DNA from: Paraflavitalea devenefica
Lineage (GTDB): Bacteria; Bacteroidota; Bacteroidia; Chitinophagales; Chitinophagaceae
DNA: 64,000 nucleotides
Assembly (NCBI RefSeq): GCF_011759375.1
Contig: NZ_JAARML010000004.1
Coordinates: 1 to 64,000, forward strand
Direction: 5' to 3'
A program made the translations under genes and the position numbers. How positions within the stretch are numbered: position 1 is the stretch's first letter; each line of letters begins with the position of its first letter. This document shows, one piece after another, positions 18,118 to 27,556 of this stretch. Below the pieces are notes generated by a model. The model was not told the origin of the DNA. It worked only from the letters and a program-made list of their open reading frames with translations, and searched no databases.

Positions 18118-18163
18118 AAGCATCGGGGCCGTCCGTATTTTCCCTACAAACAGCCCGATGCTT
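18118..18163. terminator. Inverted repeat between convergent genes
   Basis: Ten paired bases (18118-18127 with 18154-18163) around a 26-base loop lie between the redoxin lipoprotein and the convergent thioredoxin gene. No T-run follows on either strand, so terminator function is uncertain. Confidence 0.45.
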
Positions 18164-18193
18164 AACATACCAAGCACATACAATTCTAACTAT

Positions 18194-19579
18194 CTACTTT
18201 TTTACCGGCCAAGTGGGTTTATCTGAACGCATTTTGGATAACACTGCTGCAAAATTGTTAACCTTAGCAGCGAAATATCTGTTACCTTGATCGGTGATCT
18301 GTTTTTCTTTTACCAGGCCCAGCGCCCTTTCTTCCCAATAAATGGCTTCCGTTTTTTTACCTGCTTTGTACAGCAGATTGGCATAAGTATCGTAAGCTTG
18401 AAAATCCGGCCTTGCCTTTACGGCCTTTTCCATATGATTGGCTGCACGCTCCAATACCCCTTGATCATTTATCCGCAAAAAAAACTGCCAGCAATAGTGA
18501 TTCACTAGGGTGTAGGTGGTATTGCTTTTTGCACTGACCGTGTCCAATCCATATTTATCCAGCTTTTCCAGATAGAACTGGGCCAACAACGGATAATTGA
18601 AACGCTGCTCATACCACATGATCTTCGCCTCCAGGAAAGCCCTATCCACATATTTTTGGGGGAATTTGGCTGTCAATTTTTTATACAGGCCTGCCCAATC
18701 CGCTTCGGCCGTATCTCTTTTTCCTCCCAGCATATTAAATGATGCCTGAACCCCCAGGAAAGGAACTGCTATCTCCCTAACTATCGTCCTGCTAACGACA
18801 TTATCGGCATAGCCTTTAAAACCTATTGCCTTATCTGCCTTTTTCCCATTGGGATAAAATACTTTAAACAATTGTGCCGTGCTGCTCCAGGACAGACTTC
18901 CGAGGTATTCGATATTCTCTTTCGTGTAAACCTGCCTTTTTTTTACACTTTTGAGATGAGCCATGTAATCACTGTGCAATTGTTTAAACAACTCAACCTG
19001 CCCCAGTTCCTGACTAACCCGGATCATGTACAACATGCGATTATAGTTCTTTTTACCTGCCTTGTATTCCTCTTCGAGCCTGTTAAATTCTTCATATTTA
19101 TCGACGTACACCTGACCGGGCTGGACGGCTGTAGCGGCAGTTGCAATAAATTTCTCTACTCTCTGAAATCCTTTATCTATGTACACCACCTGCCCCTGCG
19201 GCGATAAAAAAATATAGGTAGGAAATGCCATTACCCGGTATTGATCTTGTATGGCCCGGGCATCTGCATACCAATTTTTCACCTCCTCGTTATCATTTTT
19301 GGTTTTATCCATCTGGACCTTTACGGCAATAAACCGCTCATTGATAAAGCTACCCACCGTATCGTTCACATACACCGATCTATCCATTTGCTTACAGGGA
19401 CCGCACCAGGTAGCAAAACAATCCAGGAAAATATACTTATTTTCCTTACGGGCCTTTTCCTTTACCTCTTGCCAGCTAAGCCCATTTGTCCATTTGATCC
19501 CTCCACCAGGGAACTGCTGTGCAGCAGCACTGAAAAAAAACATCAACATCAAGAGCCATAAACCAAACCATCTTGTCAT
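18194..19579 (-). CDS. Periplasmic thioredoxin-family protein (WCGPC) with helical C-terminal region
   Basis: A 461-aa protein with a signal peptide ending FFFSAAAQ and an N-terminal thioredoxin domain of DsbD-gamma/thioredoxin_7 type (about 30-150). The active site is ATWCGPCKQ (Cys59, Cys62) and the cis-Pro is in AFPTYIFL. The remaining 300 residues are helical, with a TPR-like stretch near the end. It should act as a periplasmic disulfide reductant. The start at 19579 was chosen because it begins the signal peptide; the longer frame adds 17 unsupported residues. It is convergent with the redoxin gene. Confidence 0.83.
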   Translation of the reverse strand: MTRWFGLWLLMLMFFFSAAAQQFPGGGIKWTNGLSWQEVKEKARKENKYIFLDCFATWCGPCKQMDRSVYVNDTVGSFINERFIAVKVQMDKTKNDNEEVKNWYADARAIQDQYRVMAFPTYIFLSPQGQVVYIDKGFQRVEKFIATAATAVQPGQVYVDKYEEFNRLEEEYKAGKKNYNRMLYMIRVSQELGQVELFKQLHSDYMAHLKSVKKRQVYTKENIEYLGSLSWSSTAQLFKVFYPNGKKADKAIGFKGYADNVVSRTIVREIAVPFLGVQASFNMLGGKRDTAEADWAGLYKKLTAKFPQKYVDRAFLEAKIMWYEQRFNYPLLAQFYLEKLDKYGLDTVSAKSNTTYTLVNHYCWQFFLRINDQGVLERAANHMEKAVKARPDFQAYDTYANLLYKAGKKTEAIYWEERALGLVKEKQITDQGNRYFAAKVNNFAAVLSKMRSDKPTWPVKK

Positions 19580-19961
19580 ATACTTGTTTAAATTGGAACG
19601 TATACCCTCCTTATTTAACCACGTATTCAAAAAAACAGCTCCATTGCTCTAGTAGCTTCTTTCGATCAAATAAACTGATAATCAATCCTCAACCTGCTGA
19701 AAAATGCCATTTCGGCCCCAAGGCACAGTAAAACATTGTAAAAAAACTCGCCAACAATATAGTTGCCCTTTTCGAGTTGTTCGTTTTTATCTATAGTACC
19801 GGCTTCACAAAAAGATCACCTATCTGCGCCGGAAGTCACTTCACGGTATAGAAACCCGTTAAACCTTCTCAATCATTTGCGCTCATCCAGCCTATTAGCC
19901 ATTGCTTATCCGTACGAAAAACCAAACTGCTAACAACATTAAGGTACTTAAAGGTTCATCT
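19580..19961. other. Divergent intergenic region before susC
   Basis: About 380 bp between the leftward thioredoxin gene and rightward susC. No RNA, repeat or strong hairpin is seen. Promoters for both genes should lie here but I could not fix them. An alternative susC start lies at 19902. Confidence 0.4.
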
Positions 19962-22900
19962 ATGCTACGCTCTGCTTATGGTAAAGGCCCGGGCTGTTTT
20001 GTATGCTCTATCACAGCTCCGTTCAGGCGAACAATTAGATTTTGTTTGCTCATCTTGGTTAGTTTGCATCTACAATCGTTTTTTACCGGCGAATCGCAGG
20101 TAGTCTCCCTTTCCTTTAAGGAGGCTCCCTTACAAAAAGTATTTGCCGAGATCAGGAAACAAACCGGTTATTCTTTTGCTTATTTCGAGACAGACCTGGC
20201 CAGGGCCAAGCTGGTCAATGTCAATATCACCAATGCGCGTGTACAAGACGCACTCCGTACTATTTTCCAGGACCAGCCGCTTACCTATACTATCATCGAG
20301 AAGGTGGTGGTGGTAAAACAAAAAACTGTTGAAAAAAAAATAAACCAGGAGCAAAGCTCCCCGCCCCCATTTCTGCCCATTGAGGTAAGAGGACGGGTGC
20401 TGAATGAACGGGAAGATCCCGTAGCCGGTGTTACCGTACAGGTGAAGGGGACAAAAACCGGCACCGCTACCGATGGAGAAGGAGAATTTTTCCTAAAAAA
20501 TGTGGAATCGAATGCCACCCTGGTTCTTACCGGCGTAAATATAGAACCAGTGGAAAAACCCATCAATGGTCAGCGTAACCTGGACTTACGGGTAAAAGGA
20601 AGATCGAGCAAACTGGATGAAGTGCAGGTGATTGCCTACGGCAGAACTTCTCAAAGATTCAGTACTGGTAACGTCACCACCATCAAAGCAGAAGATATTG
20701 AGAAACAGCCGGTCTCCAATCCCTTATTTGCCTTACAAGGCAGGGTACCAGGCCTATTGGTTACTCAAAATACCGGGCTTGCCAATGGAGCCTTCAAAGT
20801 CCGTATCCAGGGACAAAATAGTATAACAACTTCCAATAATTCTCCATTGATTGTGGTAGATGGTGTTCCATTATCCAATGACCTATTAATATCCTTATTG
20901 GCAGGACCTTTAGCCGTTGGTACTACCCCAGAGAGCCGAGGTAATAATCCCGTGGGTTTCATTAATCCTGGAGATATAGAATCCATCGACGTGCTCAAAG
21001 ATGCCGATGCTACCGCCATATACGGTTCCAGAGCCGCCAACGGCGCGGTCCTAATTACTACCAAGCGCGGCAAAGCAGGCAAAACAAAAGTAACCGTAGG
21101 CGTTCAGCAAGGATGGAGTAAAGTAACCCGCAAACTTGACTTACTCAATACCCGGCAATACCTGGATATGCGCTATGAAGCCATCCGGAATGATGGTTTA
21201 ACTATCGGTAATACAGCAGCTTACACTGACCTGGTATTGTGGGATACCACCCGCTATACCGACTGGCAGGAAGCATTGATTGGCGGAACAGCCAATTACA
21301 CCAATATCAGCACCTCTGTTTCGGGCGGCAGCCCTACTACCCAATACCTTGTAGGAGGGACCTATAACAAGCAAACGACTGTTTTCCCAGGTGCCATGGC
21401 CAGTAAAAGTGGGACCCTACACTTTACTATCAACACCGCTTCTACCAACCAAAAATTCAAACTATCACTTACCGGTAACTATACAGTCAACGACAATGGC
21501 ATACCTGGCGCAGACCTTACTTCTATAGCCCTTCAGTTGGCACCCAATGCCCCCCCCCTTTATAATGCGGACGGCACCCTGAACTGGGCCCTCAATGCAG
21601 CAGGTAATGCTACTTGGGAAAACCCGCTGATCAACTCCTTTTACAGGGATTATGAACATGTTTCCAAGCAATTGCTGAGTAATGCCCAGCTTAGCTATAC
21701 CATTCTACCGGGTTTACTTATCAAGAGCAGCTTGGGCTATAACAGTACGTTGGTAAACTCCTTCTATGGCAGTACTGCAGAAGCTGTATCCCCTGCCAAC
21801 CGACGGAATACAGCAAGATCATCTATTTTTGGTAATTCGACCGCCACTACCTGGCTTATAGAACCACAGCTAACGTATAATAAAAAGTGGGGGAAAGGAA
21901 TACTTGATGTGCTTGCCGGTACCACCTTACAAAAAACTGTGAACGATATACAAACCATTTCGGCTTCCGGTTTTTCCAGCGATCTTCTGTTAAAAGACAT
22001 TTCTTCAGCACTTGACGTCACCTCGGATTATCGTCAGTCAATTTACCTCTATAGCGCCCTGTTTGGAAGAATTAATCTCAATTGGGATAACCGGTATGTC
22101 ATCAATGTAGCAGCCCGCCGTGACGGGAGCAGCCGTTTTGGGGCCAATAACCTCTTTAATAATTTCTGGAGTGTGGGTGCTGCCTGGATATTTACCGAGG
22201 AAAAGGGAATCAAAGAGCTTTTGCCGATGCTTAGTTTCGGTAAAATCAGGGCCAGCTATGGCACTACCGGCAGTGATGGTATTGGAGACTATCTATTTCT
22301 CAGCAGGTATGCCTCCACAACCTCGGGCATTCCTTACCAGGAGGTCTCCGGGCTTCAATCTACCGGCCTCGAAAACCCCTATATTCAGTGGGAGGAAGTG
22401 CGTAAACTGCAAGGCGGCATCGATCTTGTTTTTTTTAATGACCGTATTTTATTGAATGCCACTTTTGCCCGTAACAGAAGCTCCAATCAATTGGTCAATT
22501 ATGCCTTGCCAGCCATTGCCGGCAGAACAAGTGTACGTATAAATCTTCCAGCTTTAATACAAAATACCAGTTGGGAGTTTTCGTTATCTGCCACCCCCCT
22601 CAAAACCAGCAAAATAACCTGGACAAGCAGCCTTAATCTTACTATTCCCCGTAACAAACTCATCGAATTTCCCGGTATCGAAAATACCAGCTATGCCACA
22701 GGCACCAGTGGGGTAATTATTGGACAACCGCTAGGAGCTACTTATTATTTCCACTATTTGGGTGTAGATCCTTTAACAGGTCGTTACCTGTTTGCAGATC
22801 AAAAGGGGAATCCTGTGGTAGTTCCTTCCGGCCAGGCACTTTCTGTTCTGTTATCCTTTCAACCACAGTATTATGGCGGTTGGATGAATACGATCACTTA

Positions 22901-23342
22901 CAAAAGATTATCCCTGGACTTCCTCTTCCAGTTCATCAGACAACTAGGCAACAATTCCTTCTATCTTGGCCCCGGAGCAATCCCTGGGAATTTTAGTGTT
23001 GGACTGGGAAATCAGTCCGTGTCCGTATTAAACCGCTGGCAAAAGCCAGGCGATAATGCCCCTATAGGCCGATACAGCACATCATCCTTTGCAAAGACTA
23101 TATCACTATCCGATGCCGGGTATTCGTACGATGCTTCTTATATACGGCTTAAAAACGTATCGCTTTCCTGGCAGCTTCCACCGGGTTTATTAAAGAAAGT
23201 GAGCTTGCAGAGTGGCGTTCTCTATTTCAGGGGGCAGAACCTGGCCACTATTACTCATTATACAGGACTTGATCCGGAATCGCAAGGAACATCTTTACCT
23301 CCCCTGCAAGTATGGACCCTGGGTTTCAATGTAAGTTTTTAG
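19962..23342 (+). CDS. SusC/RagA-family TonB-dependent outer membrane transporter (with STN domain)
   Basis: A protein of about 1126 aa. After an extended signal region comes an STN (secretin/TonB N-terminal) domain (about 45-110), a carboxypeptidase-regulatory-like beta domain (VRGRVLNEREDPVAGVTV), then the plug with the SusC hallmark DVLKDADATAIYGSR and a 22-strand-type barrel ending LGFNVSF. It imports oligomers across the outer membrane with its SusD partner. The STN domain implies control through a FecR/sigma pair, but none is adjacent; the nearest is at 28101-30126 on the other strand. The start could also be 19902; 19962 begins a better signal region. Substrate is unknown; no glycosidase is beside it. 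Confidence 0.92.
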   Translation: MLRSAYGKGPGCFVCSITAPFRRTIRFCLLILVSLHLQSFFTGESQVVSLSFKEAPLQKVFAEIRKQTGYSFAYFETDLARAKLVNVNITNARVQDALRTIFQDQPLTYTIIEKVVVVKQKTVEKKINQEQSSPPPFLPIEVRGRVLNEREDPVAGVTVQVKGTKTGTATDGEGEFFLKNVESNATLVLTGVNIEPVEKPINGQRNLDLRVKGRSSKLDEVQVIAYGRTSQRFSTGNVTTIKAEDIEKQPVSNPLFALQGRVPGLLVTQNTGLANGAFKVRIQGQNSITTSNNSPLIVVDGVPLSNDLLISLLAGPLAVGTTPESRGNNPVGFINPGDIESIDVLKDADATAIYGSRAANGAVLITTKRGKAGKTKVTVGVQQGWSKVTRKLDLLNTRQYLDMRYEAIRNDGLTIGNTAAYTDLVLWDTTRYTDWQEALIGGTANYTNISTSVSGGSPTTQYLVGGTYNKQTTVFPGAMASKSGTLHFTINTASTNQKFKLSLTGNYTVNDNGIPGADLTSIALQLAPNAPPLYNADGTLNWALNAAGNATWENPLINSFYRDYEHVSKQLLSNAQLSYTILPGLLIKSSLGYNSTLVNSFYGSTAEAVSPANRRNTARSSIFGNSTATTWLIEPQLTYNKKWGKGILDVLAGTTLQKTVNDIQTISASGFSSDLLLKDISSALDVTSDYRQSIYLYSALFGRINLNWDNRYVINVAARRDGSSRFGANNLFNNFWSVGAAWIFTEEKGIKELLPMLSFGKIRASYGTTGSDGIGDYLFLSRYASTTSGIPYQEVSGLQSTGLENPYIQWEEVRKLQGGIDLVFFNDRILLNATFARNRSSNQLVNYALPAIAGRTSVRINLPALIQNTSWEFSLSATPLKTSKITWTSSLNLTIPRNKLIEFPGIENTSYATGTSGVIIGQPLGATYYFHYLGVDPLTGRYLFADQKGNPVVVPSGQALSVLLSFQPQYYGGWMNTITYKRLSLDFLFQFIRQLGNNSFYLGPGAIPGNFSVGLGNQSVSVLNRWQKPGDNAPIGRYSTSSFAKTISLSDAGYSYDASYIRLKNVSLSWQLPPGLLKKVSLQSGVLYFRGQNLATITHYTGLDPESQGTSLPPLQVWTLGFNVSF

Positions 23343-23355
23343 ATTTTTAAAAAAG

Positions 23356-24906
23356 ATGAAGCAAATGAATACATTTATATTACCCATCCATTATAAAAAA
23401 ACAGGCAGATTCCCTTTCTCCCTGCTATTTTTTGTGTGCCTTGTACAGATCGGGATTTCCTGCAAAAAGCTGATAGAAATACCTGCACCCCTCGATTCCA
23501 TTTCATCGGCCAATGTATTTACCAACGATGAAACAGCGATTGCCACTGTTATCGGCCTCTATACCAATATGAGTAAGGTTACCAACAGCAGCACGGGTGG
23601 TTTTGCCGGCCTCAACGGCCTATCGGTATCGGCAGGTTTATCGTCCGATGAATTAGTATTACATAATGGGCTGGTAAATACCTCAAAATATCAAGCTTAT
23701 AATAATAATGCACTGGATGCAGTAGCAGCAGGAGGATTTGGCGCAGAACATTGGAATCCTTTATACAGTTACCTTTACGAATGCAATAGTGCTATAGAAG
23801 GTTTATCCGCTCCGGCCGCCGAAGTATTAACCCCCGCCATTCGAAAACAATTATTGGGTGAGGTCAAGTTCCTACGGGCTTTTTTTTATTTCCAACTGGT
23901 CAACTTGTATGGCGCTGTTCCCTTGGCGCTTACCAGAGACTACCAAGTGAATGCCCTATTGGCTAAAAGCCCTCCTCAACAAGTTTACCAACAGATCAAA
24001 AACGATCTGACGGAAGCTCAAAGCCTTTTGTCGGAGCATTACCCCAGCTCTAAAATACTGACAGAATCCGGAGAACGGGTACGACCTACCAAATGGGCTG
24101 CCGCTGCTTTACTGGCCAGGGTGCATCTTTATATCAAGGAATATCAACAGGCTGAGTCGGCCGCCTCCTTAGTAATTGATCATGCGGCCCTGTTCGAACT
24201 CCCCCCCCTTAATAATGTTTTCCTTAAAAACAGTAAAGAGGCCATCTGGCAACTACAACCTACCACCACTTATTTCAATACGGAAGAAGGACGTCTCTTT
24301 GTGATCCTTCCGGCTGGCCCCAGCAATACTCAACCTGTGTACCTGAGTGAACTACTGCTGAACACCTTTGAACCCGGTGACGAACGGGCTGTACCGGGTA
24401 ACTGGATCGACAGCACCATTTATAAAGTAAGCGCCACCGTGAATGACACTGTTTATTATCCTTATAAATACAAAAAATCGACCCTTGACTCCGCCATCTC
24501 CGGCAGCACGGCCCTTTCCAAAATGACCGAATACCAGATGGCACTAAGGCTCGGGGAGCAATACCTGATCAGGGCGGAAGCCAGGGCACAGCTCAACAAA
24601 CTGGAGGAAGCCAAGGCCGACCTGAATGCCATCCGGCTAAGAGCAGGTCTTGAAGAAACTACCGCCACCGACCAAACTTCGCTCCTCACCGCCATACAAC
24701 ACGAACGACAGGTAGAACTTTTCACAGAATGGGGGCATCGCTGGTTTGACCTGAAACGGACCGAAATGGTGGATGCGGTAATGACCATCGCAACACCCTA
24801 CAAGTCCCAGGGGCTCACCACCTGGCAATCGTACCAGCAATTATACCCCATTCCGTTACAAGATATTAACAGAGCTCCCAACTTAGTTCAAAACCCCGGT
24901 TATTAA
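23356..24906 (+). CDS. SusD/RagB-family outer membrane lipoprotein
   Basis: A 516-aa surface lipoprotein, starting 14 bp after susC. The lipobox is IGISCKK. The SusD pattern is clear: N-terminal TPR-like helices, the GEVKFLRAFFYFQLVNLYG motif, RLGEQYLIRAEARAQL, HERQVELFTEWGHRWFDLKR and C-terminal LVQNPGY. It forms the lid on the SusC barrel and binds the substrate. It is probably co-transcribed with susC and the DUF4397 gene. A second ATG three codons in is equally possible as start. Confidence 0.93.
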   Translation: MKQMNTFILPIHYKKTGRFPFSLLFFVCLVQIGISCKKLIEIPAPLDSISSANVFTNDETAIATVIGLYTNMSKVTNSSTGGFAGLNGLSVSAGLSSDELVLHNGLVNTSKYQAYNNNALDAVAAGGFGAEHWNPLYSYLYECNSAIEGLSAPAAEVLTPAIRKQLLGEVKFLRAFFYFQLVNLYGAVPLALTRDYQVNALLAKSPPQQVYQQIKNDLTEAQSLLSEHYPSSKILTESGERVRPTKWAAAALLARVHLYIKEYQQAESAASLVIDHAALFELPPLNNVFLKNSKEAIWQLQPTTTYFNTEEGRLFVILPAGPSNTQPVYLSELLLNTFEPGDERAVPGNWIDSTIYKVSATVNDTVYYPYKYKKSTLDSAISGSTALSKMTEYQMALRLGEQYLIRAEARAQLNKLEEAKADLNAIRLRAGLEETTATDQTSLLTAIQHERQVELFTEWGHRWFDLKRTEMVDAVMTIATPYKSQGLTTWQSYQQLYPIPLQDINRAPNLVQNPGY

Positions 24907-24924
24907 ACAATGCCATTTACTACT

Positions 24925-25614
24925 ATGAGAAATATACCTATTGGACTGCTGGTTGTCACCCTACTGGCTTATGCCTGTAAAAAAGAAACCTTTACCACCA
25001 CTCCCGTGGCGTCACTAAAAATTATCAATACCGTTACCGGTGGCAGCATTGTCAAATTAGGCAGTTATCCCACTAATATCGCCAATAATGCCCATGCAGA
25101 TTTCGGCTTATTCCCGGATAGTACTATATATGTGTATCCAAATGGAGATTCCTTACATCCCTGGTATAATCATGCCAGCAAGGACGTATTAATCGAAGAG
25201 AATCAATACTATTCTTTATTCCTTGGCGGCACTCCTACAGACGTTACTGCCAAACTGATCAAAGAAAATATACCAGTACGCGCCGACAGTACGGCAGGCA
25301 TCCGCTTTATTCATTTATCGCCCAATAGCGGCCCTGTTAATGTGGTACTTTCTACCACTCCCCAGGTAAGCGAGTTCTTCAACATCGGCTATGGAGAAAT
25401 CACCGATTTTAAATCTTTCCCGGCCACTGCTGCTAATACGAGCTACACTTTCCAAATAATCAATCCCAGCACTAACAAAGTCATCACTTCTATTACCATG
25501 ACTGGCGCGACAGTAACTACTTATGTACCGAGGTTTAAGAATGTGACCCTGGTATTCAGGGGAAAGACAACAGGAACGCCAGCGGCGGGGATTACGCGGG
25601 TGAATCATTATTGA
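24925..25614 (+). CDS. DUF4397-domain lipoprotein
   Basis: A 229-aa lipoprotein with signal MRNIPIGLLVVTLLAYAC and the DUF4397 beta-sandwich pattern (ASLKIINT, GIRFIHLSPNSGPVNVVL). DUF4397 lipoproteins often follow SusC/SusD pairs in Bacteroidota and are probably surface-exposed; their role is not known. It starts 18 bp after the susD stop, so it is the third gene of the operon, which ends at the terminator at 25767. An upstream ATG at 24910 adds five residues and is less likely. Confidence 0.82.
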   Translation: MRNIPIGLLVVTLLAYACKKETFTTTPVASLKIINTVTGGSIVKLGSYPTNIANNAHADFGLFPDSTIYVYPNGDSLHPWYNHASKDVLIEENQYYSLFLGGTPTDVTAKLIKENIPVRADSTAGIRFIHLSPNSGPVNVVLSTTPQVSEFFNIGYGEITDFKSFPATAANTSYTFQIINPSTNKVITSITMTGATVTTYVPRFKNVTLVFRGKTTGTPAAGITRVNHY

Positions 25615-25766
25615 ATAACCAAGAAAACCTTTTTAACCTACTTGAAATGATCTTCCATTTTTATACTACTCATCCGGAAACCAATAATAAATCCTTGCGG
25701 GTAAAAGAACGCCTACAAGCAAGAACACTAATACAATGATCATACTATACTCGACGACTCATTTTT

Positions 25767-25801
25767 CCCCGGCATAAATTACTATTGTTTTGCCGGGGTT
25801 T
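25767..25801 (+). terminator. Intrinsic terminator of the susCD-DUF4397 operon
   Basis: An eight-pair GC-rich stem (25767-25774 with 25791-25798), a 16-base loop and TT-rich sequence on both sides, 150 bp after the DUF4397 stop. Confidence 0.75.
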
Positions 25802-26040
25802 CATGATTAACATCCATACCATAAAGTAATAGCCGCTACTATAGTGTACAACAAGCCTTATTCATTTATTCTACGCATTATTATTCCCCATTCATGCATT
25901 GCTAATATGAGGGCATGTCGGCTTTTACCTGATTGCCATTGCATTTCTCAATCCCCCAGCATCCTTACCATCCAAACCGTAGTTACAGCTATCCATCAAC
26001 TCCATTTCTTAACCATCAAATTCGTTAACTACATTCTACC
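25799..26040. other. AT-rich intergenic region
   Basis: No supported gene. A 66-codon rightward frame (25844-26044) has no protein-like features and was not called. Confidence 0.4.
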
Positions 26041-26187
26041 ATGAAAAAGCAAGAAAACTGCATCAGTAATACAAGAGAAAGAAACAAGCCTATCAACGGC
26101 CATCACTTAAAAGGAACAGTATTGATACGAAAAATGTGCCGCAAAATAAAAAGGACCATGCCGGTTAGACAAGTCAATTTCCTGTAA
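26041..26187 (+). CDS. Possible 48-aa very basic micro-protein
   Basis: An ATG-started frame of 48 codons, strongly Lys/Arg-rich and with two Cys, ends 35 bp before the putative nuclease gene on the same strand. No family is recognised. It could be a leader peptide, a small partner of the nuclease or chance. The only support is its position and bias. Confidence 0.35.
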   Translation: MKKQENCISNTRERNKPINGHHLKGTVLIRKMCRKIKRTMPVRQVNFL

Positions 26188-26222
26188 TTAACCCAAAAGT
26201 CACAAGTGTAAAAATACAGACA

Positions 26223-27236
26223 ATGAAAAATGAAAAGCGTTCTGCATCAGCGCTCTCACCACTTGGCAAACGAATGACAAGCCAGGTAATTACTTCTTTC
26301 ACCAAAGAAGTGGAAACCTACTCCTATCACGTGAACAACCTGACAATAAAGAGGACTGTATTCCAGAACGAAATGAATGACTTTCACCGGCATTTCAACC
26401 TCTACTTCAAAACCTTTTTCAGTAAGAAAGAACAAATGGCTTATAAAAGTCTGGTCAAAGCTACCAATAAGCGTGGCCTGGCTGTACCCGAAGCTCACAC
26501 ACAGCGACTTGCTTACCTTACCGAACTATTGGATTGCCTCAAAAATCATAATGGCCATCCCTTTACCGGTGGACCAGGCCACCCAACCGGGAAAAAAATT
26601 AAGGCCCCAAAAACCATGAAACTAACCGGGAAATCCCGAAAACCAGGCGCCAGCAATACAGCTCCTTTTTTTCCGGGATTTCCCAGGCCCTCCAATGCAC
26701 CTGCCCCTGTATTCATTATCACTTTTGTAAATCATATTATCCATTGCCTGCGGCAGTTGCAAACACAAAGCATCCGGCAGCCTGGTGTGCGTATGACCCA
26801 GGCAGGTAAAGGTAAAAGAGAAGAGCATATCCGTGACATTCTGCTCCTCTACCTGTCCGGTCATTATGCTCATGTATCCGTAGAAGTATTGAAGGGGAAT
26901 GGGAGAATTGACATCGTTGCCTATGATAAAGTGCACAATATAGAGTTGAAATTGGAAGTGAAAGGATGGTGGAACCCGCGAAAGATCAAAATTATTACTC
27001 AAATACTGGGGTACCTGACAGAATTTGAAGATTACGCTTTTGTGATTGTGATCAACGACACTAAAAAAGATATCCGCTATTCTTACCAAAACATCGTGGT
27101 AAGGAAAAAGAACCAATTTATACCTGGCTCCTGGAAAAACCATGTTTACCCGGGAACCAGCTATACTTACTATAGTTCGGAACACGAGGTGGGCAGCAGT
27201 ATCAAGAAAATATATCACTTTATTTTTTCGCTCTAG
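26223..27236 (+). CDS. Putative PD-(D/E)XK-fold nuclease
   Basis: A 337-aa cytosolic protein. The C-terminal half (about 195-300) looks like a restriction-endonuclease fold. Glu200/201 sit at a helix start (GKGKREEHIRD); a strand carries Asp230 (GNGRIDIVAYD); the next strand carries E-X-K (ELK 241-243 or EVK 245-247, in ELKLEVKGWW). A helix (IITQILGYLTEF) and a further strand (YAFVIVIND) follow. This is the expected order for PD-(D/E)XK enzymes. The N-terminal 110 residues are helical and a Gly/Pro/Lys-rich linker (110-165) joins the halves. No methylase or other defence gene is adjacent. The fold call is from motif order only, so nuclease activity is a hypothesis. Confidence 0.5.
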   Translation: MKNEKRSASALSPLGKRMTSQVITSFTKEVETYSYHVNNLTIKRTVFQNEMNDFHRHFNLYFKTFFSKKEQMAYKSLVKATNKRGLAVPEAHTQRLAYLTELLDCLKNHNGHPFTGGPGHPTGKKIKAPKTMKLTGKSRKPGASNTAPFFPGFPRPSNAPAPVFIITFVNHIIHCLRQLQTQSIRQPGVRMTQAGKGKREEHIRDILLLYLSGHYAHVSVEVLKGNGRIDIVAYDKVHNIELKLEVKGWWNPRKIKIITQILGYLTEFEDYAFVIVINDTKKDIRYSYQNIVVRKKNQFIPGSWKNHVYPGTSYTYYSSEHEVGSSIKKIYHFIFSL

Positions 27237-27295
27237 TAAGCGGGATTCTGCTGCCAGCCGACATTTGTGGAGTTGATGGTACGCCACCACCGAAT
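27233..27295 (-). pseudogene. Possible susD 3'-end relic
   Basis: Read leftward, the frame ending at the stop at 27233-27235 gives INSTNVGWQQNPAY before the stop, similar to the QNPGY-type ends of the SusD proteins in this window. It overlaps the nuclease stop by four bases on the opposite strand. It lies where a susD would be expected after the leftward sigma/FecR pair at 28101-30126, which now has no susC/D. Only the last dozen or so residues are convincing. Confidence 0.35.
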
Positions 27296-27433
27296 TACAA
27301 ACACATGGGAAGGCCAAGGCCACTTCCGACTGTACAAGCTGGGAAAGGAAAACGGGAAGCTACAGTGCGTGATTTTACAGGGACTTCTCTCGCAGGCAGT
27401 ATGTAGTAGAGCAAAGCGAAGTATTAACAGCCT

Positions 27434-27556
27434 ACTGCGGAGCCAGGGAATGCCTTTTTGAATGTTGGATTCTCTTTTCCCAACCGACGTTGGGACTGTC
27501 TTTTCGACAGGTGGCTTCAGACATTTTTCATAGCTACTGGTTCCCTGGCTTGCAGT
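27434..27556. ncRNA. Candidate structured RNA element (three-way junction)
   Basis: A closing stem of five pairs (27434-27438 with 27552-27556) and ten perfect pairs (27441-27450 with 27541-27550) encloses two perfect hairpins: CCCAAC/GTTGGG at 27479-27494 and CTGTC/GACAG at 27496-27510. No known RNA family is recognised. It could be a non-coding RNA or the ends of a small mobile element. Strand cannot be told. Confidence 0.4.

Noticed and set aside
26622..27323. 233-codon leftward ORF
   Set aside because: Antisense to the nuclease-like gene; composition and lack of motifs suggest a shadow.
27267..27461. 64-codon rightward ORF after the nuclease
   Set aside because: Starts at a non-ATG codon and runs into the structured element; no recognisable domain.
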